From NCBI GenBank assembly GCA_963971575.1, contig OZ020617.1:21475403-21539402 (forward strand): a DNA stretch of 64,000 nt, given 5' to 3'. Shown here one piece after another: positions 1-9,904 of the stretch (position 1 is its first letter; each line of letters begins with the position of its first letter). The position numbers were made by a program, and so were the translations under genes. A model generated the notes under the pieces. It did no database searches, was not told the origin of the DNA, and was given only the letters and a program-made list of their open reading frames with translations. The stretch is from Liopterus haemorrhoidalis. Taxonomy: Eukaryota > Arthropoda > Insecta > Coleoptera > Dytiscidae.

Positions 1-1180
1 TTTCTTATGTTAACATAAGCGTGCACTAATGCTCTGCAGTTCGAAATAATAGTTTGAATTTACTTTACTTAACTAAAATGTTTATAAAAACATTTTTCTT
101 TTACGAAATCAATTTTTGGTTGATTATAGTTTATTAATAAAAAATAATAATAATAAAAAAAAATGGCCATTTGGCGCCCCTAGGAATCCGGGCCTGACGC
201 GGTGGCATCGCTGCACCATCCTTGTTGCGGCACTAGTTGATACACTCTCAAAATGAATTTTAATTAAACAATAATCCAAATAAATCATCCTAAAATATAA
301 CAATATTTGATTTTATTATTTTAAAATCTTTCCCTGCAATAAAATAACTTCCATGCATCAAAATGGTTGTGGTTTTATTGAAATTTAATGAAATATTACT
401 TCATAATAAAAACAAGCGATATAGGAATTTAAAGAATGGAAATATTTGATTTGTATTCTGAAATAATAGTATTTCAAAAAAAATTTAATCTCGTATTATT
501 AAAGTGCCAATCTTAATATAGGACGCATCGATTTTAAAAGGTCATAGTTCGGAAGGAAGCAGGGTGCAGCTATAATCAAATTATTTGGAATTCCGCTCGT
601 AATACCCCCATCCTTACTTGTCGGAAACTTTAAAATCGTTTCTATAGATTTTAATGTTAGAAATAACTTGGAAATTGGGAAATGAAAGTTATACTGTAAT
701 TTTAATTTCAATTAACTTTAATTGCATGTTAGGTTTATTTGGGGATCGTTGAGATTATTTGGTGTTAATATTTATTGATCTTACCACGACCTTTTGGTTT
801 AAAGGGAAAGTAAAGTCTGTTCAAAATAACTATGAAATGACGTCATAATATATAAGGTATTGTGATCATACCGATTTTGACATTTCGAGATTTCGATTGA
901 TCTCCACGGATCGAGGTCCCTACATAACGTTTTGACTATTTTTAGCATGATGTCTAGCGGTCTGTCTGTCTGTCTGCAGAGCAAATTCGGCTAAAAGGAT
1001 TTTTATGAAATTTAATATTTAAGAGGATCCTATAATTAAACTTTTTTTTATTTTATCATTTATAGTTCTTATTTTATTTATACTTCTTTACATTTTATCT
1101 ATATGTTTTTAATTTTATTCATATTTTTTAACTTTATTTATATTTTATTATTTTTAATTTAAGTATATATATTTTACATC
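1..1180. other. AT-rich stretch without a gene
   Basis: No reading frame here resembles a protein. Positions about 165-206 (GGCGCCCCTAGGAATCCGGG followed by CCTGA) resemble the worn right end of a hAT-type element. A short AGAGGATCCTATAATT stretch at 1022-1037 matches the end of the MITE family found at 7139-7504. The remainder is low-complexity A/T-rich DNA. Confidence 0.5.
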
Positions 1181-1405
1181 AACCTTCTCCGTGGCCTTCT
1201 TGTTTGTCTGGTCAAAGCCCGCTTGACAGGTCCCTAGCGGTGAAGTGTGTGTCCCAGTATAATCCCTTTTACCTCTGTATGTCAACATATTTATTATCAT
1301 TTACGAGTATATATATTTTTTTTGTATAGTTTTGTTCTTAACTAATTAGTTAATCTATTCTCTATTTTAATTTACTTCTAAAATTTTATCATAAATTTTA
1401 AAATT

Positions 1406-2152
1406 ATGTCGCGTCTCGATTCTGAAGTTGTTAAGAAGGTACTAGAGAATGTTGAAGTCGCTAACTATCTTAGAAACACCATCATGAGCAGTATTAATGA
1501 CTCTCCGATATTTTTACAACTTGTCAAAGAAGTCAAATCTCTGAGAGAAGCAAATGCTAGATTAACGGCTGAATTACACGAAGTAAAAATTAACCTCAGT
1601 GTCTCCTCTGAAACAAATAATAAAGCTCTGTCAAACGAAGCTTCAAACAAAGAGGGATCTTCAATAACTTCTCAACCTAAGTCAAAACCTTCTTCTTCAG
1701 AAGAAGAAGAGGTGGTCTTACGGCGCAATAATAATACTTCCCTACACGACACAGATGATCGAAATTGTTCAAATAACACTCGAGAAAAAGTGGCCGCCAA
1801 GCCTAACAAATTAAAACGAAATCATCATGCATTTGGAACTGGCTCTTCCAACCCTATTCTAATCGCCAACCCAACCATGTCTTGGATATACGTTGGTCGT
1901 CTAAAAATGGGTACCACCGAGGATAACGTTTCGAGCTACTTGAAAGGGAAGTGGCCTAAAGAAAATTTCTCCTGTAAAGATCTGAAAAACAAAGGTAACT
2001 GTGCTTCCTTCAAAATCGGCTCTTCTTCACTGAGTTCAGACATCTTGCTCCTACCTGACAACTGGCCATCTGGTGTTCTAATTAAGCCATTTCAGTTTTT
2101 TCCGAGAAGCGAAAATCACGTCCAACCCGGTTCCTTCAACATCAACTCTTAA
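1406..2152 (+). CDS. LINE ORF1 protein (coiled coil plus RRM-like domain)
   Basis: This 248-residue protein is the expected RNA-binding chaperone of a LINE ribonucleoprotein. Residues about 45-70 (LREANARLTAELHEVK) look like a coiled coil suited to oligomerisation. A low-complexity linker with a run of acidic residues (SSEEEEVV) and many Asn and Ser follows. Residues about 160-235 begin WIYVGRLKMGTTEDNVSSYL and include CASFKIG and WPSGVLIKPF, the pattern of the C-terminal RRM-like domain common in arthropod Jockey/CR1-type ORF1 proteins. The gag-type CCHC zinc knuckles of some Jockey ORF1s are not visible. The start is the first ATG of the frame. The stop lies inside the ORF2 frame, 71 bases after that frame opens. 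Family placement comes from motif reading only. Confidence 0.75.
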   Translation: MSRLDSEVVKKVLENVEVANYLRNTIMSSINDSPIFLQLVKEVKSLREANARLTAELHEVKINLSVSSETNNKALSNEASNKEGSSITSQPKSKPSSSEEEEVVLRRNNNTSLHDTDDRNCSNNTREKVAAKPNKLKRNHHAFGTGSSNPILIANPTMSWIYVGRLKMGTTEDNVSSYLKGKWPKENFSCKDLKNKGNCASFKIGSSSLSSDILLLPDNWPSGVLIKPFQFFPRSENHVQPGSFNINS

Positions 2153-5018
2153 TTATTCTGCCTCGCTTATCCATATCTTTTATCAGAACGTTAGAGGCTT
2201 AAGAACAAAAACACATACGTTCTCGTCATCTGTAGTTGGCACAAACTTTGACGTCATCACTCTTACCGAAACGTGGCTAACTCCTGACATTCTTAACAGC
2301 GAACTGTTTACTTCTTCGTTTGCGATATTTCGATGCGACCGTTGCCTCGACACTAGCGATCTTCATCGGGGTGGTGGTACGCTTATTGCTGTACACCAAA
2401 ATATTTATTCTTCTGTCATCTCTGTAGATCATATCTTCGGCATTGAACATACTTGGGTTTTCATAAAAATCAACAATATGTCATTTGTTATTTGTTGTGT
2501 TTATTTTCCTCCAAAATCTTCGTCCGCCACCTACAGTGCATTTGCCGAAACGGCAGCTGGGGTCGCTGATAAATTTCCTGACGCACAATACACTATCGTG
2601 GGGGATTTTAATCTGCCTCAGATCACTTGGTCACCGTCTGATACCAGTGCAGCCCCATCATTCGGGCCAGCTGGTAACGATTGTGCTGAGATTATTATTG
2701 ACGGCTTCGATTTCCTGAACCTTAATCAGTACAACCTTATATACAACTCCAGTAATAAAATCCTAGACTTAATATTTTCTAACAACACCACCGTAAAAGT
2801 TTGGAGTTCTTCAGAATCACTGGTACCCGCCGACTTATTTCACCCTCCTCTAGAACTATCTTTCGAAATCGAGAATGTTGAAATACTCAAGGAAGATAAC
2901 CCGAGCAGCTACAACTTCAACAGAGGCGACTTCGAATCCATTAATTATGAAATCAGCCTCTACGACTGGGGCAGTATATTTGACAGTACATGTGTGGATA
3001 AATCTGTTGAACATTTCTACAATATACTGTATACAGTCATAGACAATCACGTTCCTAAAAAATATTTAACTAGCCCAAAATATCCTAAATGGTTCAGCAA
3101 AGATACTATTAATCTTATAAAAAATAGAAATCGTAAACACGCCAAATATAAGAATTCCAAATTGTCTACTGATTACGAATCGTACTCTGAATATCGCAAA
3201 CATTGCAAGTTCAATATATCTGAAGACTATGACCGTTACACCTCAAATATTGAGCAGGTAATTTTATCAAATCCAAAATCTTTCTGGTCGTTTATTAACA
3301 CTAAAAGAAAGGATCAAGGAATTCCTAAATATGTGACCTACAATAACATCAGATCTAATAACTGTCTAGAAACTTGCAATCTCTTTGCGGACTTCTTCAG
3401 TTCAGTATACAGTGAGCCATCCGCTCAAGGCTCTGTTAACTTAGAGTTCACTTGTTGTAAACATATCTCCACCGTTTATATTGAATTGGAAACTATTACA
3501 TCCAAACTAGCTGTATTAGATCCGACAAAGTCCTGTGGTCCTGATGGAATCCCTCCAGTATTTTTGAGGAACTGTTGTCACACTCTGGCTGTTCCTTTGC
3601 AAATTATTTTCAATAATTCGCTCAAAACTGGCTTATTTCCCCAGATCTGGAAAACGGCATATGTTGTCCCAATACACAAGGATGGGCCCAAAAACAAGGT
3701 AGAAAATTATCGTCCAATTTCTATGCTTTCATCGGCAGCAAAAGTATTCGAATCTATCATAACTGATTTAATTTTCGAAACTTTCAAAAATGTAATTATA
3801 CCTCAACAGCATGGGTTCTTTAGAGGACGATCTACTTCTACAAACCTATTAAACTATAAAGACTTAATTTTATCTTCTTTTGAAAATGGGAAAGAAGTAC
3901 ATTCCATTTACACAGACATCCGGAAAGCATTTGATAGCGTCGATCATGGTATCCTCACTGACAAGCTGAAACATTATGGTGTTTGTGATCCATTGTTATT
4001 GTGGATTAGGTCTTATTTAACTGGCCGTACCCAAAACATCAAAATCTACAATAATCTGTCTAGAGCAATTCCTGTCACATCTGGAGTACCCCAAGGATCT
4101 CATCTCGGACCTATTCTATTCTCGCTATTTATAAACGATATCGGTTTATTCGTTAAACATAGCAATTTTCTATTGTTTGCGGACGACTTGAAGATATATA
4201 GAATCTACGAGAGTATTGCTGATCATGATCTTCTGCAGGAGGACCTGGATTCCATTGCACGTTGGTGTATCCAGAATAACCTTCAACTGAACGTCTCTAA
4301 ATGCAAATGCATAGGTTTTTCACGCAAGAAATATCCCTCTGACGTAGACTACGCTCTTAACGGTGCGCCGCTTCAGTCAGTGTATGAAATTGATGATCTT
4401 GGCGTACTTTTTACTAGAGATCTCTCATTTAACAATCACGTGAACAGAATCATAAGCAAATCACTGAGGATGTTAGGCTTTGTAAAAAGACAAACACGTG
4501 ATTTTCATGACCTGAACTCCATCAAGATTCTATATTTCACGTTAATAAGAAGCCAACTGGAGTATGCTACAGTTATATGGAATACCAATCAACAGAATCT
4601 TGTGAATCGTATTGAAAATGTCCAAAATAAATTCTGCAAATATGCTCTTTTCAAGATGGGGTTTATGTACGAGACGATGTCAAGAAGCGATCGGCTAAGT
4701 GTATTAAACTTCCAAACACTATCCACGAGGCGAAAGGTATATGATCTTTGTCTGCTACATAAAATTATAAATGGTACTGTTGACACACCCAGCATACTAT
4801 CTAGGATATCATTTCGCGCTCGTGCTTACACCACCAGATCCTGTGACTTGTTCTATACCTCCCAGCACAGGACATCTTACGGCCAAAACACGAGCCTGGA
4901 TAGAATGTGCAGGTACTATAATGAAGTGGCCAACGGAAGCGATATATTTAACTTGTCTTACTCCAACTTCAAAAGATCGGTTTACAACCAACTTTGTCCA
5001 CCGGATCCTTCTGCATGA
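2082..5018 (+). CDS. LINE ORF2: AP-like endonuclease plus reverse transcriptase
   Basis: The frame is open from the stop at 2079-2081 to 5018, about 978 codons. The endonuclease comes first: YQNVRGLRTK (near 2185), TLTETWL, RGGGTLIAV, VGDFNLPQITW, and a degenerate SDH-type motif ADLFHPPL. The reverse transcriptase follows: VPIHKDG, NYRPISMLSSAAKVFE, QHGFFRGRSTSTNLL, YTDIRKAFDSVDHGIL, GVPQGSHLGPILF and the catalytic box LFADDLKIYR, then a thumb region. No RNase H domain is seen. The first ATG in this frame is at 2478, after the first endonuclease motifs, so translation from that ATG would lose them; the true start is probably non-AUG, by frameshift or by termination-reinitiation from ORF1. The intact frame suggests a recently active element. 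Confidence 0.88.
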   Translation, partial: LSHFSFFREAKITSNPVPSTSTLNYSASLIHIFYQNVRGLRTKTHTFSSSVVGTNFDVITLTETWLTPDILNSELFTSSFAIFRCDRCLDTSDLHRGGGTLIAVHQNIYSSVISVDHIFGIEHTWVFIKINNMSFVICCVYFPPKSSSATYSAFAETAAGVADKFPDAQYTIVGDFNLPQITWSPSDTSAAPSFGPAGNDCAEIIIDGFDFLNLNQYNLIYNSSNKILDLIFSNNTTVKVWSSSESLVPADLFHPPLELSFEIENVEILKEDNPSSYNFNRGDFESINYEISLYDWGSIFDSTCVDKSVEHFYNILYTVIDNHVPKKYLTSPKYPKWFSKDTINLIKNRNRKHAKYKNSKLSTDYESYSEYRKHCKFNISEDYDRYTSNIEQVILSNPKSFWSFINTKRKDQGIPKYVTYNNIRSNNCLETCNLFADFFSSVYSEPSAQGSVNLEFTCCKHISTVYIELETITSKLAVLDPTKSCGPDGIPPVFLRNCCHTLAVPLQIIFNNSLKTGLFPQIWKTAYVVPIHKDGPKNKVENYRPISMLSSAAKVFESIITDLIFETFKNVIIPQQHGFFRGRSTSTNLLNYKDLILSSFENGKEVHSIYTDIRKAFDSVDHGILTDKLKHYGVCDPLLLWIRSYLTGRTQNIKIYNNLSRAIPVTSGVPQGSHLGPILFSLFINDIGLFVKHSNFLLFADDLKIYRIYESIADHDLLQEDLDSIARWCIQNNLQLNVSKCKCIGFSRKKYPSDVDYALNGAPLQSVYEIDDLGVLFTRDLSFNNHVNRIISKSLRMLGFVKRQTRDFHDLNSIKILYFTLIRSQLEYATVIWNTNQQNLVNRIENVQNKFCKYALFKMGFMYETMSRSDRLSVLNFQTLSTRRKVYDLCLLHKIINGTVDTPSILSRISFRARAYTTRSCDLFYTSQHRTSYGQNTSLDRMCRYYNEVANGSDIFNLSYSNFKRSVYNQLCPPDPSA

Positions 5019-5269
5019 TTTTATGATTTTTTAACTTGACAATTTTTTAATTTTTAAATTTTATCAATATTTATTATATTATATATTTTATTTCATTATA
5101 CTTACTTATTTATATTTCTATTATTTTTATATTGTATTGTTCTTTCTTTATGCAGCACTTTTTACATGATATGTATGTGTATATGTGTGTTATATTTATA
5201 TGTAGCTATGTACAATTTGGGCACGACCCGTATGTATGAATTTTGATTAAATAAATAATCGGTCCGCGC

Positions 5270-5764
5270 GGGATGTAAAACACATGTTAGGACTTTACGG
5301 ACTTTACCTACGCGAATCAATTGATCAAAATTTAACAAAAACATATGTTAATATAATATATAAATCTTGGATTCTGTTGTGTTTTTTTTTCTTAAATTCT
5401 TGCCTCTTTATGAATAATTGCACTTGCAAAGTAAACAATTTGAAAGTAAAGAAAAGCAAAAAATGAAAAAAAGAAATGAAAAAAAAAATTAAAAAAAAAA
5501 CACAAAGCAGGCAAAGTTTAATGTGTCAGTTGTACATACATACAAAACTCTGAATTATATTAGTTAGCAGTACTGCAAAAACTGAGTAGTCTAAATGATT
5601 TTTTTTAATTGAAAATATGCTGCCTCTACCGGACAGAAGTCTGAATCTATACAACTCCGCCCCAAGTACAGTCAAATAAATATACGTTGTTAAACAGTTT
5701 TTTATCCAAGATCATTGTTAGCTGTCCGAAGATTTATTTCATATTTTATTTTAGTATAAACATA
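5270..5764. other. AT-rich spacer, no feature seen
   Basis: Low-complexity A-rich sequence (5455-5510) and unremarkable AT-rich DNA between the LINE and the Harbinger element. No gene, repeat or RNA could be supported. Confidence 0.4.
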
Positions 5765-5919
5765 ATGCCGGGTTTACATTGGTAGAGTAAAAGAGCTAGT
5801 AACTAGCGCAAGTACTACGCGCTTTACTCTACTATCTTATTTTCAAGATAGTAGGTGTTCATACACAATTGACATACTTATCTTATTTTCTGGATAGTAA
5901 GTGTCAAAACACATTTGAC

Positions 5920-6238
5920 GCAGACACCTTTATTTTGGACGTTTGCCATTGCTGATAGTACTAGGCTAGAATAGTACAATATAATGAGTATTAGTATCAA
6001 AAAGATATAATACTGATCACTGTGTCAAGATTAATACTAATGACACAGTGATCACAGAAGTCATCACTTCTCGTGATCGCTGAAGACGGAAACAGATTGT
6101 TGAGCAGTTTCCGAAACGTCCGAATTTTTTATTTTACTCTTGAAGTATTATATCTTTTTGATACTAATACTCATTATATTGTACTATTCTAGCCTAGTAC
6201 TATCAGCAATGGCAAACGTCCAAAATAAAGGTGTCTGC
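5920..6238. repeat. Nested palindromic MITE with 94-bp arms
   Basis: Positions 5920-6012 and 6145-6238 are inverted copies that start GCAGACACCTTTATTTTGGA and run through GCTGATAGTACTAGGCTA. The central part holds a second, shorter palindrome (TGATCACTGTGTCA / TGACACAGTGATCA at 6013-6055). The sequence homologous to the family continues right of the arm to about 6283, as shown by the second copy at 7669-8270, so the true element end is not certain. It lies inside the Harbinger element. Confidence 0.7.
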
Positions 6239-6338
6239 ATTAATATTGGACCATTGCAAAATAATTTCAAAGATATTACACATTTGACATCTTCACTGTG
6301 ATTTTGTTGTGAAATTATCTTTTTGCAATAAATAGTCT

Positions 6339-6779
6339 ATGAATCGTCGCCGACGTGATGCCATTAAAAAAATGGTAATTTGTATGACATCATTTCTTGT
6401 GGAGGAAATAACTGATTGTCTTATTGAAGAAATCGGTACAGAATATAAGCCTAAACGAAATAAGGTTGAAAAATGGATTGATATAAGAGCTACCTATGGC
6501 GCAGCAGCCCTTCGGTTTCGTGAATTAGCTGCGGAAGATCAAAAAGAGTACAGACTGTGTTTAAGAATGACACAAGATGATTTTAATAGACTATTAAATT
6601 TAGTTAGTCCATTAATACAACGAACTGTTACACTGATGAGGGATGCGATTCCAGCAGAAATAAAATTTGAATTAACGCTTTATTTCCTAGCCACAGAAAA
6701 TAGTTATCGTAGTCTACAACATCTTTTTCGTGTATCAAAGGCAGCTATTTCACAGATGATTTCAGAAATCATCAATTAA
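6339..6779 (+). pseudogene. PIF/Harbinger transposase, N-terminal fragment
   Basis: This 146-residue frame matches the helix-rich N-terminal part of HARBI1-like nucleases. Recognisable stretches are YRLCLRMTQDDFNRLLNLV (about residues 74-92), AIPAEIKFELTLYFLATENS and YRSLQHLFRVSKAAISQMI, corresponding to the helix-turn-helix part that precedes the DDE catalytic domain. HARBI1-type proteins are usually about 350-400 residues, and the catalytic Asp-Asp-Glu half is absent: the frame stops at 6777-6779 just after the conserved SQMISEI helix. The intact Harbinger TIRs around it show where the gene belonged. It cannot be an active nuclease. Confidence 0.75.
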
Positions 6780-7138
6780 TAAATAAATTGTAACTTACCT
6801 GATATGGGTTTTTTTCTATTTGTTATGATAGATTAGCGCTTGCCGCCAATTTGAAATGAATCAATTTTGCATAGTGGGGGAAAAGATAGTAGCTAGTAAA
6901 TACGTCGACGAGCTAGCTGCTATCCTAGCCCAACTACTAGAAGCTAGTACTCTACTAGTCACATTGTCAACTGTTTACATAGGGATAGTAACTAGTTACT
7001 TGCGCTAGTTACTAGCTCTTTTACTCTACCAATGTAAACCCGGCATTAGATTTTAAAATATTTTAGAGGGAAAAAATCATTTACAATTTATTTACCAATC
7101 TTTTTAAATCTTCTTAATTAATTTATCCCAGTTTTTAA

Positions 7139-7504
7139 GAGGATCCTACAGTACACACGCAAGTAAATCATTTTAATTGTAAATAATTCATAAAGGGTCA
7201 CGAATTTAGAAAAAATAATACAGCAGAATCAACAAATAATATATGATCTTCACATATATATTTGTTTGAATATGTTCAGTTGCATGGTTTGGGCAAAAAC
7301 TGTCAAGGAGATTTTATAACATTTTTAATAATTAGACATATTTTACACATGCTATCCAATCGATCAAAATCTAATAGAAATATATGTAAAGATCATATTA
7401 TATTATTTGTTGATTCTATTGTATTATTTTTTCTACATTCGTAACCCTTTTTGAATTACTTACAATTACAGTGCTTTCCTTGCGTGTAGAGTGCAGGATC
7501 CTCT
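7139..7504. repeat. Long-TIR MITE (AGAGGATCCT family) with TTA duplication
   Basis: About 125 bp at the left (AGAGGATCCTACAGTACACA onward) returns as an inverted, diverged copy at about 7388-7504 ending in AGGATCCTCT. The element is flanked by TTA on both sides (7136-7138 and 7505-7507), a 3-bp target duplication that fits PIF/Harbinger mobilisation. The two small open frames inside are AT-rich and unlike any protein. Confidence 0.7.
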
Positions 7505-7575
7505 TTAATCGGATCAAACTTTACATTATTATTATGCGTATTATTTTTTATAAGCTGTCAATTAAAACAGCCGTA

Positions 7576-7668
7576 AGAGGATCCTACACTGTACATTCCT
7601 ACATTCATAAAGTGTTATGAATTTAGAAAAAAATAAAAGAACAGAATCAACAAATAATATATCATATA
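7576..7668 (+). repeat. Half copy of the AGAGGATCCT MITE
   Basis: Sequence from AGAGGATCCTACACTGTACA to AATCAACAAATAATATATCA repeats the left arm of the element at 7139-7504 with moderate divergence. It stops where the 7669-8270 repeat begins, so that repeat appears to have truncated it. Confidence 0.6.
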
Positions 7669-8270
7669 ATATCTTTGAAATTATTTTGCAATGGTCCAAT
7701 ATTATTGCGGACACCGTTATTTTGGAGGTTTGCCATTGCTGATAGTACTAGGCTATACTCTATCTCCGAAAGACTAATAGTAATAAAATTTATTATTTGT
7801 AAAAAGTTATTGTATTATCACACAGAAGCGGTAAAACAAAAGCGACAAAATATGAATAGTTCGAAACGAAATATTGTTAAAAACAACCGAGTGTGCCGCA
7901 CATATTATATGGGAATACGAACTAGGATTAAACACAATAGGCCATAAAAATTTGACCCTAAAATTTTGACGAAAAAGATGGTCACAGGGGTGTGTTTAAT
8001 GATATGATAAATATGGTCACAGGCGTGCGTTTAATAAAATGATAAATAGTAATATAGAAATACACAAAACCAATTTAAACATGTTTAAAATGTGCACGCC
8101 ACTGGTAACTGCCTGACAAAATGATTTATTACTATCAGTCTTTCAGAAATAGAGTATAGACAAAAAGATATAATACTTCATGAGTATATAAAAAATAAAT
8201 TCGGACGTTTCGGAAACTACTCAACAATCTGTTGCCGTCTTCAGCGATCACGAGAAGTCACTTCTCGTGT
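7669..8270 (-). repeat. Second copy of the 5920-6283 palindromic family, interrupted
   Basis: Positions 7669-7755 are the reverse complement of about 6196-6283 (ATTTTGCAATGGTCCAATAT, then GCCATTGCTGATAGTACTAG). Positions 8159-8270 are the reverse complement of about 6065-6160 (CGGACGTTTCGGAAAC, CGATCACGAGAAGTCAC). Between them sits a 401-bp TA-flanked element. The copy proves that the family exists outside the Harbinger element. Confidence 0.65.
7756..8156. repeat. TA-flanked MITE (TACTCTATCT TIR)
   Basis: The ends, 7756-7787 (TACTCTATCTCCGAAAGACT) and 8125-8156 (GTCTTTCAGAAATAGAGTA at its end), form a 32-bp imperfect TIR. TA lies on both sides (7754-7755 and 8157-8158), as expected for Tc1/mariner-type mobilisation. 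Comparison with the uninterrupted family copy at 5920-6012 shows the insertion. Its right end, including the subterminal ACTGGTAACTGCCTGACAAA, recurs at 58158-58213. Confidence 0.65.
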
Positions 8271-8652
8271 AATAATATTTCACAACACAGAATTATTTCG
8301 AAAAAATTTATTTAACAAAAGTTGCTATTAAAGCAATAACTAACAACTTTTATTTGAGATTTTTTTTTTCTTTTTGTATGTATGCAGGTAAGTTTTCATG
8401 GTTATCGTAAATTATAAATACACATTATGAAATTGTCAACGTAATGTATGATAATACGTTATTGTCTTTTACAATAATAACTACACTGCTGCTAGAATGT
8501 TTTACACAAGTACTTTGTGATGGCGGTCGGGCCTGTGGTGGCCACAGCTGATTTTTTTAGGAAGTAAAGGGGTTAGTGCGAATAATGAGATAGAACAGTG
8601 CTTTTTAACCGATGTGTCAGAATATTATTTTTTGTGTATGAAATATTATTTT

Positions 8653-8752
8653 TTCGATGAATTGACGATTCGATGAATTGATCATTCGATGAATTGATTT
8701 TCGATGAATTGATTTTCGATGAATTGATTTTCGATGAATTGATTTTCGATGA
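8653..8752. repeat. 16-bp minisatellite at a LINE 3' end
   Basis: Six to seven head-to-tail copies of a 15-16 bp unit (TTTTCGATGAATTGAT on the plus strand). The first copies vary (CGATT, CATT spacers), the later ones are nearly identical. It directly abuts the 3' end of the minus-strand LINE relic. Confidence 0.85.
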
Positions 8753-9470
8753 ACTTACCGTGAATCGAATATAGTGTAACCAATATTCTCTTTGCTGGAT
8801 ACTTGCAATCGAGACCTTGGCACACTAAGATCTTCTTTGGAACGTATATTGTAGGTATGGCACTCTTTGCGGGTTGAAAGATTTCCACTATTCTTCTTTA
8901 CTTCTAGAGCTTGTAGCAAAATGAATTGCGAATGGAGTGTTCGTATATCCAGTTTATTGAATACTGGCTTACAAGAAGAGGTTTTTGGTGCGTTCACTAC
9001 AACCCTTACAGCCTTCTTTTGTAGTATAAATATCTACTCTGCTTGTGGTGCAGTGCCCCAGACTAATAGACCATAAGACATACTGGAATGGAATAATGCG
9101 TGATATACAGTCAAAGCCAATCTTGGTTGGTTGTTTTTCTTTTACGACGAATAGCACAAATTGCTCTGTTGAGTTTACAACTGATGAGAGTTACGTGACA
9201 CTTCCATGTCAATGCAGAATCTATTCGTAAACCTAGAAAATCGGCAACGCCAGGTTTAGGGGATCTTCTATTGGACGTAAAGGTAATAGTCTGCGTTTTG
9301 CTATGGTTTAAAGTTAAATAATTCTGCAGAAATCACATAGTAGCTTCGAGATTGGGAGTATCAAGCTTGATTTGTAACATATTTGCATCCCTGTCGTTCA
9401 CCAGTCGAGTGTGTCATCAGCGTATAACACTATAGCCAGAATGATCGCCGACATTTGGTAAGCGGTTAGG
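8753..9470 (-). pseudogene. LINE reverse transcriptase C-terminal relic
   Basis: Reading the minus strand downward from about 9460 gives degraded post-RT sequence of a Jockey/CR1-type LINE: FLGLRIDSALTWKCHV (the LGIxLDxxLTWxxHI box), KLNRAICAIRRKRKTTNQ, then GALHHKQS and, in another frame, CHTYNIRSKEDLSVPRSRLQ (the HxxxTRxxxDLxxPxxRL box near the C terminus). Stops and frameshifts break it into at least three frames. There is no catalytic FADD box, so the copy is 5'-truncated. Its 3' end runs straight into the 16-bp tandem repeat at 8653-8752, which is probably its genuine tail. Confidence 0.65.
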
Positions 9471-9904
9471 GTACCATGAGCAGATGAATAATCATTAAAA
9501 AAAAGGAATATGGTCTCTTATTAATTACTAACCATCTTTTGGGAGCAGCCACTAAGAACCGTCGACATTTTTATTATAATACTGTTTGATACAATTTAAA
9601 AAAAAAAACGTAATCTCAACCTCACCCGTACACGTGTTAAACAGAAATACGACGGGAAATGATGTTTAAGAAGATGTGGCAACACGAGAAAGGGCTACCA
9701 ACCTGTGGTAACCAAATGTAACACTAAGTTATGCTTACGTTTTAGTTACATTACATTCTAACATTATCTCTGATGTATTATATTAAAAGAAAATAATATT
9801 AGAAAATCTTCAGTTACTATATAGTTTCACAAGAGAATCTCGTAAAAATTAAAACAATTACATAAATTGTATATTGATAATTGAAACCTCACTGTACGGG
9901 GATT

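Larger units (their letters stand above)
1180..5262 (+). mobile_element. Near-complete Jockey/CR1-like LINE (copy 1)
   Basis: A non-LTR retrotransposon with a pyrimidine-rich leader (about 1180-1405), ORF1 (1406-2152), ORF2 (open 2082-5018) and an AT-rich 3' region ending in a short A/T-rich tail near 5262 (GATTAAATAAATAATC). It would move by target-primed reverse transcription. Neither ORF carries an internal stop or frameshift, unlike every other LINE in the window, so this is the youngest LINE copy here. Both ends are inferred from composition; I could not find a convincing target-site duplication. A decayed relative with the same protein family lies at about 37960-39905. Confidence 0.85.
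5765..7046. mobile_element. PIF/Harbinger-like DNA transposon, internally decayed
   Basis: The ends form a perfect 50-bp terminal inverted repeat (5765-5814 against 6997-7046) beginning ATGCCGGGTTTACATTGG. TA flanks both ends (5763-5764 and 7047-7048); a clean 3-bp Harbinger-type duplication was not found. The interior contains an N-terminal transposase fragment (6339-6779) and a nested palindromic MITE (5920-6238). No DDE nuclease half and no Myb-like second gene are visible, so this copy is non-autonomous. Near the right end the subterminal sequence repeats the CTAGTAACTAG theme seen in the TIR. Confidence 0.75.

Noticed and set aside
8653..8752. CRISPR-like array
   Set aside because: Units are contiguous, about 16 bp, without spacers; a minisatellite in eukaryotic DNA.
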